DNA of 64,000 nt from Arabidopsis thaliana (lineage: Eukaryota > Streptophyta > Magnoliopsida > Brassicales > Brassicaceae). Position numbers and translations under genes: made by a program. The stretch covers positions 2,604,101 to 2,668,100 of the forward strand of contig NC_003074.8 of assembly GCF_000001735.4 (NCBI RefSeq), given 5' to 3'. The notes below the pieces were generated by a model. It saw only the letters and a list, made by a program, of their open reading frames with translations. It searched no databases and was not told the origin of the DNA. Below are positions 22,780 through 34,490 of this stretch, piece by piece; position 1 is the first letter of the stretch; each line of letters begins with the position of its first letter.

Positions 22780-24383
22780 TTTGATCTCCAAGCAAGTTTT
22801 CTCCTTACAAGAGATTAGAGAAAACCAAATTATCTCTGAGGCTTTGAAGAATCAAAACTGAATCAAGAGGAGGTTTCCTGTTTAACAAAGATCACAAGAA
22901 CAAATTTCAAAAAAGAAACTGTAACGAAGAACAACAAAGCAACAATCCTCGCAATATAACAAATAGTTCGTACAGAATCGTTCCTATTCTCCTTTCAATG
23001 GACAAAAGCGTTTAAAAAACGCTAATTTCTAGCAATTCGTTTTACCAGGTTACAATTTGCGAACTCAATTTCAGAAATTAACGATTTGATCTACCGTTCT
23101 ACACAATTTACCCCATCCAGATTAATGCTAGAACAAAAAGAACGGGATCGCAGAACTTACCAGCACAGTAAAAATCAGAGCACGAAGAATGTTGGATCGG
23201 ACGAACATGAGCAAAATTGGAGGCGAATGAAGAAGATTTTCAGGAGATATGATGAAAAAATTTGAAACCCAAAAAAAAAAGAAAAGGAAACCTAGTGCGA
23301 CGACCGGATCCCTTCTCGCCTTAGGAGACTTTGGGATAAATCATGGAAGCCAAATTTTATCAAAGGAATATCCACTGACATTTATTTATTTTTACATTTA
23401 AAAAAAAAAAAAAAAACTCACATTTAAAATATTTGTGATAAAGACCCTCAAGTTTGCTAATCTACCCAAAAGAGTCTGAATTATGTAAAATTATTATTGA
23501 CGTCCATAATGTTAGGTTCATGGCATCGTATCTTTAATTTTATAGGCCACGTAGGATAATATTACATCGTTTACATATGAGTTCATCGTGAGTTCACGTC
23601 TGCTGACTTATTTTTGTAATTATTTATCTTCTTAACAAAAAAAACAGGTTTATCATTACATGGATATAGACTTATAGTCGACAATATTTGACACTCAAGC
23701 TGAAAGAACATGCTACAAAACATGTTGTGTGGACATTTATCGTATCTTAGTTGATATTATGAGAGTTTTTAAGATGTTTGTTGGCTCTTGTGATTAAGAA
23801 TCCAGTATACTGAACTAAGCACACAACATCAACAATGCTTATAATAAGAAAACAATAAAGATAAATACATAAAGCATACCACCAAATCGATCGATCAATA
23901 AATTCCATCTATTAGAAGCTATAGCGATGGTTATACCTACGATATATGTGGCACCGATCCTATGTCCCAGACAACTTGATAAATGAGTTACTGTACTCTT
24001 TTGTATAATACTAGATTTTTGTGGTACAGAAAACTACACATCAACCTTGGCTCATGAACATGTATATGAATGAAAAGCAAGAGAGGCTACAATAAGAACA
24101 TACCAAAACAAACACAGCGATGCGCATTAAGTGATTAAATAAACTTTAGAGATCTCTCCCAAAAGTATATACTTTAACTTTGTCCTTTGCTATTTGTTTG
24201 TTCATCTTTTATTTGGTGGGTTTTGATATGACATCGACTTCATTTCTCAGTTCTCAATCCATTTTATTTTAACTAAAAATGGGTTAAAGTCTTGCTTGAA
24301 CAAGTTTGGACAAACTTCAACCAAACTATGTATAGTGTTTTATTGTATTTATGGTTTAACGTGTTGTTGCTTTAAATTTGTTA
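22780..24383. other. ZIP gene leader, promoter and flanking AT-rich sequence
   Basis: Leader exon with predicted intron 22804-23160 (donor GTGCTG|GTAAG, acceptor TTGTAAG), presumed start near 23260. From 23340 on the sequence is AT-rich and gene-free as far as the Helitron-like element. Confidence 0.55.
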
Positions 24384-24888
24384 TTAGATCATAACCCGTG
24401 CTATACAGTACGGGCATTAATATTTTGAATAAATTAAATTGTATACTTTGTTATGTTTGCTATGTTTGTCAAAATTAATTGTTATATTTGTCAAACTTTA
24501 GTAAAATATATTCAAATATAATTAAATTTATTAAAACTTAATAAATTTAAAAGTTTTTTTTGTTTGGAGACGCACTATCTACATACAAAATACCCGTTTC
24601 TATTTTTTGAGTATTTTTAGGGCCTGAAACTTTTTATCCAAACTGACCTAAACCCAACTGGACGCGACCCGAACCGAATATTTAGAATTATTCTATTAGG
24701 TAGTAAATCATATACCCATTAATCCCAAACCCGAACGGGTTCTACCCGAACTCGAATGGATTACTCATATGCCCAGCCCTATTCTCTGATTTAATTATCT
24801 AAAAAATCCCAATAAAACATATGTTTTGGTGACTACTTTTTATTCAAAAAAATTTACATCCTCTTCTGCCAAAATCATTTCATAAGAC

Positions 24889-24978
24889 ATCCCAAAACCC
24901 TTGGAATAATGATTCCATGAATGAAGAATTCTTATCCCAAAACCCTTGGAATAATGATTTCATGAATGAAGAATCCTA
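24889..24978 (+). repeat. 45-bp tandem duplication
   Basis: Two direct copies, 24889-24933 and 24934-24978, each starting ATCCCAAAACCCTTGGAATA, differing at about three positions. It lies inside the Helitron-like element. Confidence 0.85.
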
Positions 24979-25680
24979 ATTTGAATATACCAGAGGTTTT
25001 GAAAGGTTTTAAGTTTTTGATAGGTGTGTATCTGAGAAGGTACATCCATCGTGATGGTAATCTGCTTATTTATAATTTTAACTTGCATTATACAGCAGGT
25101 AGTCTTATATTTTAGTTAAACTAAAAACTTTTATTGTAAAGTTGATTATAAATATATGATATTATTTTATTTGATTTTAAATGTATAGTAAACTGCGAGT
25201 TGTATATGTTTTGTTGATATTATTTATATTGTTTAGTGTTTAAAATGATATACTTGTATTTTGATTGTTAATTTTAGAGTTTCACATGTAGTATATCATC
25301 TTGTATTAATATTGATTTAAACCCGTCAATTATAGGATTTTTCAGCTTGTATTAAAAATTGAATCACATCATACACATTAAAAAATCTAATATGTTATTA
25401 ATTATTATAGTATATAAGATTATAAATTTTAAAATAATATGTATGAAATTGAATATAAATATTCAAATTATGACACAATACTCAGTAAAGTTTTTTCTTA
25501 AATCTACTTTTGACCCGTTATAGTATTTTTCATGTATTGAACAATTTATATTTGTTTTTAAAAATTCAAATTGTGGCATATGCGAAAAAACTCTAATTAT
25601 TTTTTTATAACGATGATATTATTTTTTCGCAAAAATAGAATCATATAAAGATGAGAGGTGAATTATAATAATTATTAAAA

Positions 25681-26110
25681 AATTAATATGATAATTTAGG
25701 TATCAAATCTAATTTGTTGATTATAATTGGTTACTTTTTTGGAAATTAATAATGTATTTCGTTTTTGAGTTAAATTTAATTAATTAAATTAGTATTTGAT
25801 TTTTTAATTTTTAAAGAAATGAATTAATTTACTTTTTAAAATTTTATTTCTAATGGCATACCTATGTAATTACTTACAAAAAATAAGGTTACATTTTAAA
25901 AATTAATATGATAATTTAGATATCAAATCTAATTTGTTGATTTTAATTGGTTAGTTTTTTGGAAATTAATAATGTATTTCGTTTTTGAGTTAAATTTAAT
26001 TAATTAAATTAGTATTTGACTATTTAATTTTTAAAGAAATGAATTAATTTACTCTTTAAAATTTAATTTCTAATGGCATACCTATATAATTATTTACAAA
26101 AAATAAGATT
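25681..26110 (+). repeat. 220-bp tandem duplication
   Basis: Copy 1 (25681-25890) and copy 2 (25901-26110) align at a constant offset of 220 bp with about 11 differences and no indels over about 210 bp. Each begins AATTAATATGATAATTTAG and ends near AAAAAATAAG. The pair lies in the right part of the Helitron-like element, near its 5' end. Confidence 0.9.
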
Positions 26111-26205
26111 ATATTTAAAATGTATTTCCGAAATAATATAGTAGGATAATAAAAATGGAGATGCAGTGAAGGGAATGTGTACGTTCCCAAGATACAAAAA
26201 TAGTG

Positions 26206-26266
26206 GAGTCTTTATGGAGTTCCGTGCCACATCCTGTTTTTTTTTTCTCACGTGCCCTGAATCATA
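26206..26266 (+). promoter_or_regulatory. Conserved promoter block upstream of the second NPH3 gene
   Basis: Reads GAGTCTTTATGGAG, CCGTGCCAC, a T-run, TCTCACGTG, CTGAATCAT, matching block 486-553 of the first NPH3 gene in order and orientation relative to each gene. Here it sits about 765 bp from the ATG instead of about 175 bp. A (TA)n tract lies in between. Confidence 0.6.
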
Positions 26267-26606
26267 TGTGTCATGATTTTGGTTTTTGGACGTAGTTGAA
26301 AATGCATCAAGCATCAAGACCACTAGCATGTGAAACGAGACGGTCCGGTCTAGAGCTGAGCACTGAGTCCAAAAAGACCGAGTGTCCGACCAATATGTAG
26401 TTTGAAATTGGTCCTGGTTTAAATGAGTTTCGACTAGGAATGAACCCGCTTAAAAAATTTGTAACACATGGATAAATAAAAAAGTTTTTGAAAAGTTGAG
26501 AACAAATTTTTTTTTTTACCTTTATACAGCTAGTAATCCGATAGGATTATATATAGAGTGATGAGAGATTTGTGATATTTTTACGATTGTTCAACTTAAT
26601 AAAACT

Positions 26607-26609
<3 letters not shown>

Positions 26610-26663
<54 letters not shown>
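26610..26663 (+). repeat. (TA)n microsatellite
   Basis: About 27 perfect TA units. It lies between the conserved promoter block and the NPH3 coding region. Long perfect TA runs are prone to length change. Confidence 0.95.
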
Positions 26664-26666
<3 letters not shown>

Positions 26667-27029
26667 CGTTTCCTTAAAACAATAGTAGTTTTTATGGGTT
26701 TATTAGGAACAGAATCAATTAGTTTATTTTTTACATCCGATTTAGGAAAGTAAATACACTAAATAGTTTTCAAAAAATAAAGATGACAAAAATATAAGGG
26801 CAGAAAATATTACCGCCGTAACATAATGCTTTTTGAATAAAGCTTCTCCTCTTGAGCACTCGAGAATCTTTATTCTCCGTTACTTTCTTATTTCTCAAGA
26901 ATGCATTAGCGTCTTTGTCTGCACACAAAGCAAAAGCAGAGAGATAGGGATTGGTCTGTAATTCCCAAGACTCTATTTTCAGTACTATCGATTCTCCCGG
27001 CGATCTGGTGAGTGAGATAGAGATTCACG

Positions 27030-29066
27030 ATGGGCTCAGACAGCACTTTGTCTCTCCCTTCTTCATCTCCTCCTTGTAACAATCGCTCCTCTGTTCCTCC
27101 AACTTTCACCACTCGGTCTGTCTTCTTTCTCTATCTCTCCCCCGAGTTCTGTATTAATCTCTGTTAAGCTTATCTGTATTCACTTGTTATTATGAATGTA
27201 ATGGTTTGAGTTTTGTTTTTATGAAAATTACAGCATATTCTCTGATGTTGCGGGTGACATCATTGTTGTTGTCGATGGAGAATCATTTCTACTTCACAAG
27301 GTTAGTGCACACTTTTCTGGTTTGAGTTTTTTTTTTTTTTTCTTTACAGTTTTTAGATCAAACGCATCAGAGAATAATAATAAACATTGCAGTTTCCGTT
27401 AGTAGCTAGGAGTGGAAAGATGAGGAAGATGGTGAGAGATCTCAAGGACTCTTCTTCTATGATTGAGCTTAGAGATTTCCCTGGTGGACCTTCGACGTTT
27501 GAACTCACCATGAAATTTTGCTACGGCATTAATTTCGATATCACTGCCTTTAACGTGGTCTCTCTCCGTTGCGCTGCTGGTTATCTTGAGATGACTGAGG
27601 ACTACAAAGAACAGAACTTGATCTTTCGAGCCGAGAATTACCTCGACCAGATCGTTTTTCGCAGTTTTCATGAATCTGTCCTAGTACTTTGCTCCTGCGA
27701 GACGCAAGAGATTGCTGAAACATATGAAATTCCTGACCGGTGCGTGGAGGCCATCGCCATGAATGCTTGCAGAAAGCAGTTAGTATCAGGTTTATCAGAG
27801 GAGCTCAAGGGGAGAGATTGTCTCGAGATGTGGACTGAAGAACTCTCTGCTCTCGGGATTGATTACTACGTCCAAGTTGTATCTGCGATGGCGAGGTTAA
27901 GCGTGCGGTCAGAGAGTATCGTCGCTTCTCTGGTGCATTACGCTAAAACATCATTAAAGGGTATCATCGATCGAAACTGCCAGGAACAGAGGAAAATCGT
28001 TGAAGCCATGGTTAACCTTTTGCCGAATGACGAAAAAGGATCTTACTCTTTATCAATTATTCCTCTCGGTTTCCTCTTTGGAATGCTCAAGGTCGGAACT
28101 ATAATAGATATAGAGATCTCTTGCAGGCTCGAGCTTGAACGTAGAATCGGGCATCAGTTAGAGACCGCGTCTCTCGATGATCTGCTTATACCTTCTGTCC
28201 AAAACGAAGATTCAATGTACGATGTGGATACCGTCCACAGGATACTCACATTCTTTCTTGAGAGGATTGAAGAGGAAGATGATGAATGTGGTTACGATTC
28301 GGATTCCACTGGACAACACAGTTCGTTGCTGAAAGTGGGACGGATCATGGATGCTTACTTGGTTGAGATCGCACCGGATCCATACCTGAGTCTACACAAG
28401 TTTACGGCTATTATAGAGACACTACCCGAACACTCACGTATCGTTGACGATGGGATCTACAGAGCCATTGATATGTATCTCAAGGTAAACAAAAACACAA
28501 TTGAACAAAGTCTTTTTATGTTTTGAAAACATCTGAAACTGATAATCAAATATGGAAATTAGGCTCATCCATTATTGACAGAAGAAGAACGCAAGAAGCT
28601 ATGCAACTTCATTGACTGCAAGAAACTTTCACAAGAAGCAAGCAACCACGTGGCACAAAACGATCGGCTGCCTGTACAAATGGTGGTTAGAGTGCTTTAC
28701 ACAGAACAGTTGCGACTGAAGAAAGCTCTGTCGGGAGATTCAGAAGAAGGGTCGTGGGTTTTGCCTTCTGGAGTACAAAGCCGAGCGGTTTCGCCAAGAG
28801 ACACGTATGCAGCGTTGAGGAGAGAAAACAGAGAGCTGAAGCTGGAAATATCAAGGATGAGAGTGAGAGTGAGCGAGTTAGAGAAAGAACATAATTTGAT
28901 GAAACATGAGATGATGGAGAAATCCGGTAATAATGGTGGAACGTTCTTGACGTCACTGTCCAAAGGAATTGGAAGGATCGCGACATTCGGTGGAGAAACC
29001 CGGCAAAAGGTGAACCGGAAATCAAGGTCGGTGTCGGAGAGAAAATCAAGTAGAAGCGGTAGATAA
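27030..29066 (+). CDS. NPH3-family protein (BTB-NPH3 CUL3 adaptor)
   Basis: Four exons: 27030-27115, 27234-27300, 27393-28484, 28563-29066, giving 582 residues. A BTB/POZ domain covers about residues 29-130 (RIFSDVAGDIIVVVDGES, FPLVARSGKMRKMV). The NPH3 domain covers about 180-440 and includes the core GRIMDAYLVEIAPDPYLSLH and LPEHSRIVDDGIYRAIDMYL. A coiled coil at about 500-540 (RRENRELKLEISRMRVRVSE) and a basic Ser/Arg/Lys-rich tail complete it. Such proteins bring substrates to CUL3 ubiquitin ligases, act with phototropins or AGCVIII kinases, and associate with the plasma membrane through the basic tail. The one-codon phase joins (86 + 67 nt) match the partial paralog at 38-312. Gene order suggests AT3G08660. 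Confidence 0.94.
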
Positions 29067-29845
29067 AAACGTCACCGTTTATGTGGTTGCTATCTAAACG
29101 GAGACAAGTCATGTGTAACAGGATGAATAATGGGCCGGGAGGAGTGTGAAGTAGGCCCATTAAAAAACAAAGAAAGGTCTCGTTTTCAGCCTATAAAAAC
29201 AAGGAAAACATGGGATTAAATGGGGTCCGGTCCGAGCCGTCTTTGTCCATATTTATCTTGATAAGAAAAGAAATATATAAAATAAAGTATTTTTTTAAGA
29301 AAGATATTAAGACAGTAAAAATGTTTATAAGTGTTGGTCGTTGTACACGGTTAAGTTGTTTTGTTAACTAGTGTAAAATTTGGTTTTCTGATAAGTTTCC
29401 GGAAATAGTACGTCACCTATAACTAGAAAATTATAAAAAGATTTGGTTAAATCTCACCTTCTAAAATTTACTAATATAGAAAGAGAAGACCACGTGGTGT
29501 CTAACTCATACACATACATAAACCAACTTGTTTATAGCATACTATAATATTACCAAGAAATTAGGAAACTACCTTCACTTCTCCGCCTCATAAATAAATA
29601 ATTTACATCTAAAAAAAGAAAAGGAGTATGATTGATGAAAGATGAACATGCATCGTGATAACATTAGATGGTTACAATATCCTCACCAACTTGGAAGTGA
29701 CACAAATTATACATTACTACTAGTTAGTACTAGTAGATCTGAATCTCTCTCTCTTTCTTCTTCTCTAATGCCGTAAATTGTAAGCTAACTCTTCCCACAT
29801 AGTGCCTCGATTCTCGCTTTTGCTCTCTCTCTCTTTCCTCCGACA
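29067..29845. other. Intergenic, no gene seen
   Basis: 3' flank of the NPH3 gene and promoter of the Ser-rich protein gene. Contains CCACGTGG (29491-29498), a palindromic G-box, and CT-rich tracts just before the start codon at 29846. No open frame of interest. Confidence 0.5.
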
Positions 29846-32436
29846 ATGAATAGGAATCTCAGAGAATCTCTTGCCGGTGGGAGGAATATTCCGGCGATCT
29901 CTCAGTTTCGTAGAGGCAATAACAACAACAGCAACAACATCTCTCAAAATGGCTTCTCTAGAGATTCCGATGAGAATCTAGATCTTTTCTCTAAGATCCG
30001 TCGCTCATTTCCTTTGGCTTCCTCCGACGAATTACCCGACGGTTCGTTTCAGATTCACTTTTTTGCTTTTTGTGGAAATCGATTGCTTGTGCTTGCTTCG
30101 ATGAATTATAATTTCTATATATATGTATTTATCTGGGGATCTTCGAATTTGCTGGTACGGAACACAGTTGTCAGATTCAGAGACGAAAACGATGTTCACT
30201 CTCTCAATTTTTCTGGCCTAATTTTTGTTCGAACTGTCTTCGTCTCCTAGATTCGATCTCTTTGCTTTTTCAATTACAGTGATTTGATGAGAGACTGCGT
30301 CATCTAAAAAAGTACTTTTGGGGACCAATGAAGAATTTTGCTGGATCTTGTTTTGCTTCATCACTTTGATCTCTTTCTTAATTTAGCACTAAATCTCTGC
30401 ATCCTACGTTTTTCTTTTGTCTTCTTATAGTTTCTGCAAAACTCGGGAGACTCTCGGTCGGATCCAAAATAGCTCCCAAAGGCAAAGATGATCTCTTGTC
30501 TTCAGCTGAAGGAGGAAAAAATGATTATGATTGGTAACTTTCTGCTGAATCTCACTGATTTACTCTCTCTTTGCATGTCTTTGTGCTTCCAATCGAACAG
30601 TGGCTCATTTTCAAAGATTGCTATTTGTCTTTTGGCTACTCAGTAATTTAAAATGCTCATCTTTTGGTTTACCTGCACTTGGGAGTGTTGAATTTTCTGT
30701 TGTTTTTGCATTGGGAAGGATATAAATTATGTATAGGAAGTGACTCTTTTTCATCTCTTGGCTCATTTATGTTTTCTCTAGGCTTCTTACGCCTCCTGGA
30801 ACACCTCTTGGAAACGACTCTCATTCATCTTTGGCAGCTCCAAAGATTGCATCTTCCGCTAGAGCCAGTTCTGCTTCAAAGGCTTCAAGGGTACTAACTG
30901 CTTTTCTTCTTTAAGTTTTCCCTCTTTTTTTCCAACATCTGGTTCTTGATGACAATCAAGAACTTCATAAGTTGCTGTTTTTGTTTCCATAACTTCCTAA
31001 TGCATATAACTTCATTACCTTATTCATATATGAATGCTGTTTTTTTTTTCCTTTTGCAGCTTTCAGTTTCGCAGTCAGAGAGCGGTTACCATTCCTCCCG
31101 TCCAGCCAGAAGTAGCTCTGTGACTCGCCCATCCATTTCCACCTCGCAATACAGCTCATTTACTTCAGGCCGTTCACCATCTTCAATCCTAAACACTAGT
31201 TCAGCTTCAGTCTCATCCTACATCAGACCTTCATCCCCGAGTTCCCGTTCCTCATCTTCAGCTAGACCTTCCACTCCCACCCGTACTTCTTCCGCATCAC
31301 GGTCCTCAACTCCATCGAGAATCCGTCCAGGGTCATCTAGTTCATCCATGGACAAGGCTAGACCGTCCCTGAGCTCAAGACCATCGACTCCAACTTCTAG
31401 ACCACAACTCTCAGCAAGCTCTCCAAATATAATTGCTTCTAGACCAAATTCTCGTCCTTCAACCCCTACCCGTCGAAGCCCATCATCCACCTCATTGTCT
31501 GCAACATCAGGACCCACTATTTCAGGTGGACGTGCTGCATCAAATGGTCGTACTGGACCTTCATTGTCTAGGCCAAGCTCTCCTGGACCTAGAGTTAGAA
31601 ACACCCCGCAACAGCCAATTGTGCTAGCAGACTTCCCTCTTGATACACCACCTAATCTGAGAACATCTCTCCCGGACAGACCAATATCAGCTGGCAGGTC
31701 CAGGCCAGTTGGTGGTAGCAGCATGGCTAAGGCAAGTCCAGAACCCAAAGGTCCCATCACAAGAAGGAATTCATCTCCTATTGTGACGAGAGGAAGACTC
31801 ACTGAGACCCAAGGAAAAGGCCGTTTTGGTGGTAATGGGCAGCATCTCACAGATGCACCAGAGCCCCGAAGGATTTCAAACGTTTCTGACATAACTTCAC
31901 GGAGAACCGTGAAGACCTCGACAACTGTCACGGACAATAACAACGGGCTTGGGAGGTCATTCTCAAAAAGTTCACTCGATATGGCCATTAGACACATGGT
32001 ACATATGTCTCTTCTCACTAAATGCAAGTAGCTTTATACCATGCAATGAATATCTCAACATTTTTTATGGTGTGTGTAGGACATAAGAAATGGAAAGACT
32101 AATGGTTGCGCACTATCAACCACAACGCTATTCCCTCAGAGCATCAGACCAGCCTCATCCAAGATCCAGCCAATCCGTTCAGGGAATAATCATTCGGATT
32201 CTATCAGCAGCAATGGCACAGAGAACGGGAATGAAGCAAACGAGGGTAGAAGACTGATGGGGAAGTTGAGTGACATGGACATGTATGAGAGCTCAAGGTA
32301 TGATGCATTGTTGCTGAAAGAGGACGTCAAAAACACAAACTGGTTACATAGCATCGATGACCGGTCGTCAGATCACGGACTCATGTTTGACAATGGAGGA
32401 TTCGAGCTACTTCCAGAGCCATTTGCCCCACTATAA
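29846..32436 (+). CDS. Ser/Arg/Pro-rich low-complexity protein
   Basis: Five exons: 29846-30041, 30431-30533, 30782-30890, 31060-31998, 32080-32436, encoding 567 residues. The N-terminus is MNRNLRESLAGGRNIPAISQ, followed by an acidic DENLDLFSKIRRSFPL segment. Residues about 137-330 are dominated by short Ser-Arg-Pro words (SRPSTPTR, RSSTPSR), likely disordered. Near residue 350 a more conserved block PIVLADFPLDTPPNLRTSLP appears, and the C-terminal 110 residues are again less repetitive (DMYESSRYDALLLKEDVKNT, NWLHSIDD). Plants have a small family with this plan; a microtubule or cell-wall link has been suggested for relatives, but no activity is visible here. A long antisense open frame over exon 4 is a by-product of composition. 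Confidence 0.9.
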
Positions 32437-33480
32437 CACACACACACACACACCCCACAAGTAAACACCTTTTTTTCTTTCTAAAATCACTTCTCTTTTT
32501 TTTTTTTTTTTTTTTTTAAATTTTATCTTACACAATTTGTTTGCTTGTCGATGGTGGAAAGATATAAGGCTCAAGTGGTTCTTGGTTCTTTGGTTATTGA
32601 TTCTTGATTCATGGCTATTGAGTGAGGTTTGTAACTTTGTAGTTATAATATTTGAAGAGATGGTAACGTATAAGAGGGTACCTCATGTTCACTCTTGTTG
32701 GAAACGATCATGAACGAAAAAACAATTAGAATGTGAAAAGAGGAAAGAGAGGGTCACACGACTCACGCGCCTAACGTGAATCAATGACAGAGCTAAAGTT
32801 AATAATGGGTGACAACGAAGCACACAACCAACAACAGGCCAGTGTAGTTCTGATAAAAGAAAAAAATTAATTCCAGAAATTGACTTTCATTAATGTCATA
32901 TTTGAGATTTAAGAAGTTTTAAATTTTTGTTATTTATTTTCTCTTTTATGTTACCCCAAAATAAATAAATACCCTCATTAATGTCACATACCAAACTCCT
33001 CCTCTTCAGGGGGTCCATATTTAAGAAAGATACCCTCTTACCCGAATTAAAAATATCAAATAAAGTAAGCTCAATTTGCAACATATAATAATTTGTTGAA
33101 TATTCCCCACTCTTGTTGTTTTCCTTGCCCATTTTTTGATCTTGAAATACTTTTATCTTCTTATTGTTTAACGAATATCACAATCATCCATTTTCATTTA
33201 TACATTGCATATTTTCAAAAAAGAAGCCATATATTTATTTAATCAACTGGTGACCCATTCAATAGAACATTACGATGCTTTTAAAAGAATAAGGAAATTA
33301 AATGTTGGGAATTCAGTAAATGCCGTTTATTAAAAGCTCTTATGTATAAATTCATTTAGAATAAAAACAAAGAGAAATTAACAAAAGGACAAATATTTAA
33401 TTGAGCTTAGCAATAAAAAAAAAATCTAAAAAATTCGGAAGAGAGTCAAAGGGGGACTTAAAGCCAAAGAGAGCAAAGCA
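32437..33480. other. Intergenic with simple repeats
   Basis: 3' UTR of the Ser-rich gene with (CA)n at about 32437-32453 and a T-run of 23 at 32495-32517, then AT-rich sequence up to the LRR-kinase leader. No coding signal. Confidence 0.55.
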
Positions 33481-34490
33481 AATCGGAGTACAGAGAAGAA
33501 GAAGAGAGATTGGAATCTGAAACTGTAACATCGAGATTTACGTTTCTCCGTCGGCGTCACGCCGAAGCTTCCATACTCCAGAAACCCCAAAACGCTTATT
33601 TCTCAAAAATCTCCACTCTCTCTCTTCTGAATCTTCAATCACTTGGGGTTGTGTCACTGAATCTGCATCAATGGCGATTCCAGATTCCTCACTCTTTTCT
33701 GCTTTTGACTTTAGCTCTAGCTTCTTCTTCACGAAATGCCGTTGTTGTTAAAAAGTGATTTCTCCACTATCCCATTTCCTTTGGCATTTATTCTCCACTC
33801 TCTCTCACTTGTCTTCTTCTTCTTCTACGATCAGCTCACCAATGTCCTGAACCATTCTCCTCTGAATCAACCTCTAAGGTCTCTCTCACTTTCGATCTCT
33901 GTTTTCCCTCTTGTTTTGGGGTTTATTAGCTTCGTTGTTTATTCCTTTAAAAGATTTCTTCTTTCTCAATTTCAATTACTCCGTTTAGCTTAGCTGGAGA
34001 AACCCTAGTTTGTAGATTGCAGATCTGGGTTAATCAAGTATCTGTGCACACATTTATGTCTAAAATTAGTTACTTTCGTAATTGGATTTGTTTTTTTTGT
34101 GAAGATTTATTATTTGAAGTCAAACAGATTTCAGCTGATTGAATCAATGTGTGCATATAGCTTCCATAATTTCATATTTTGATTTGAGAATCGAGTAATG
34201 TTGCTTTGGACTTTATCATCAGCATTCCCACTTTGGTTTGAGAAATTACGCTATTGTATCTTTGTCATTATTAAGGAAGCTTTTCGTTGTGTTGATGATC
34301 TTTTTACTCATGATACCTGTGATGTGTAGGTGTCATTCTTGGCTACTTTATCCATAGATACATTTCTCATATTGAGTTTAGCTTTTATGTGGCTATAAAT
34401 CATTACATGATGTGTTTTGTGTTCTCTTGCAGTTGCTGTTGAATGAGAAAGCTTTGATGTGAGCGAGCCTGAGAGTGTAACAAAGGACTG
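33481..34490 (+). promoter_or_regulatory. LRR-kinase 5' leader with intron and several uORFs
   Basis: Leader exon about 33481-33878, intron 33879-34432 (CTAAG|GTCTCT; TCTTGCAG), then 58 leader nt before the ATG. uORFs: 33671-33751 (26 residues); 33736-33878 continuing across the intron for a 50-residue product; 34443-34457 (ATG AGA AAG CTT TGA); and a minimal ATG-TGA at 34457-34462. Splice sites are by consensus. Confidence 0.55.

Larger units (their letters stand above)
24384..26161 (-). mobile_element. Non-autonomous Helitron-like element
   Basis: On the minus strand the left end has a Helitron 3' signature. A palindromic hairpin lies at 24395-24414 (8-bp arms with one G-T pair, GC-rich in an AT-rich setting). 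Eleven nt later comes the terminal CTAA at 24387-24384, followed by host T. At the right end the minus strand begins TCTCCATTTTTATTATCC at 26161, preceded by host A, as expected for insertion between A and T. The element is 1.78 kb, very AT-rich and without Rep/helicase coding. It has no terminal inverted repeats and no target-site duplication. It contains two tandem duplications and a stretch of ACCCGAAC words (24660-24780) common in Brassicaceae intergenic repeats. Family assignment (ATREP-like) is inferred. Confidence 0.55.

Noticed and set aside
31218-32027. 269-codon open frame on the minus strand opposite the Ser-rich gene
   Set aside because: It is the complement of Ser/Pro/Arg-rich codons (TCX, CCX), which rarely give stops in antisense. 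No start context or domain.
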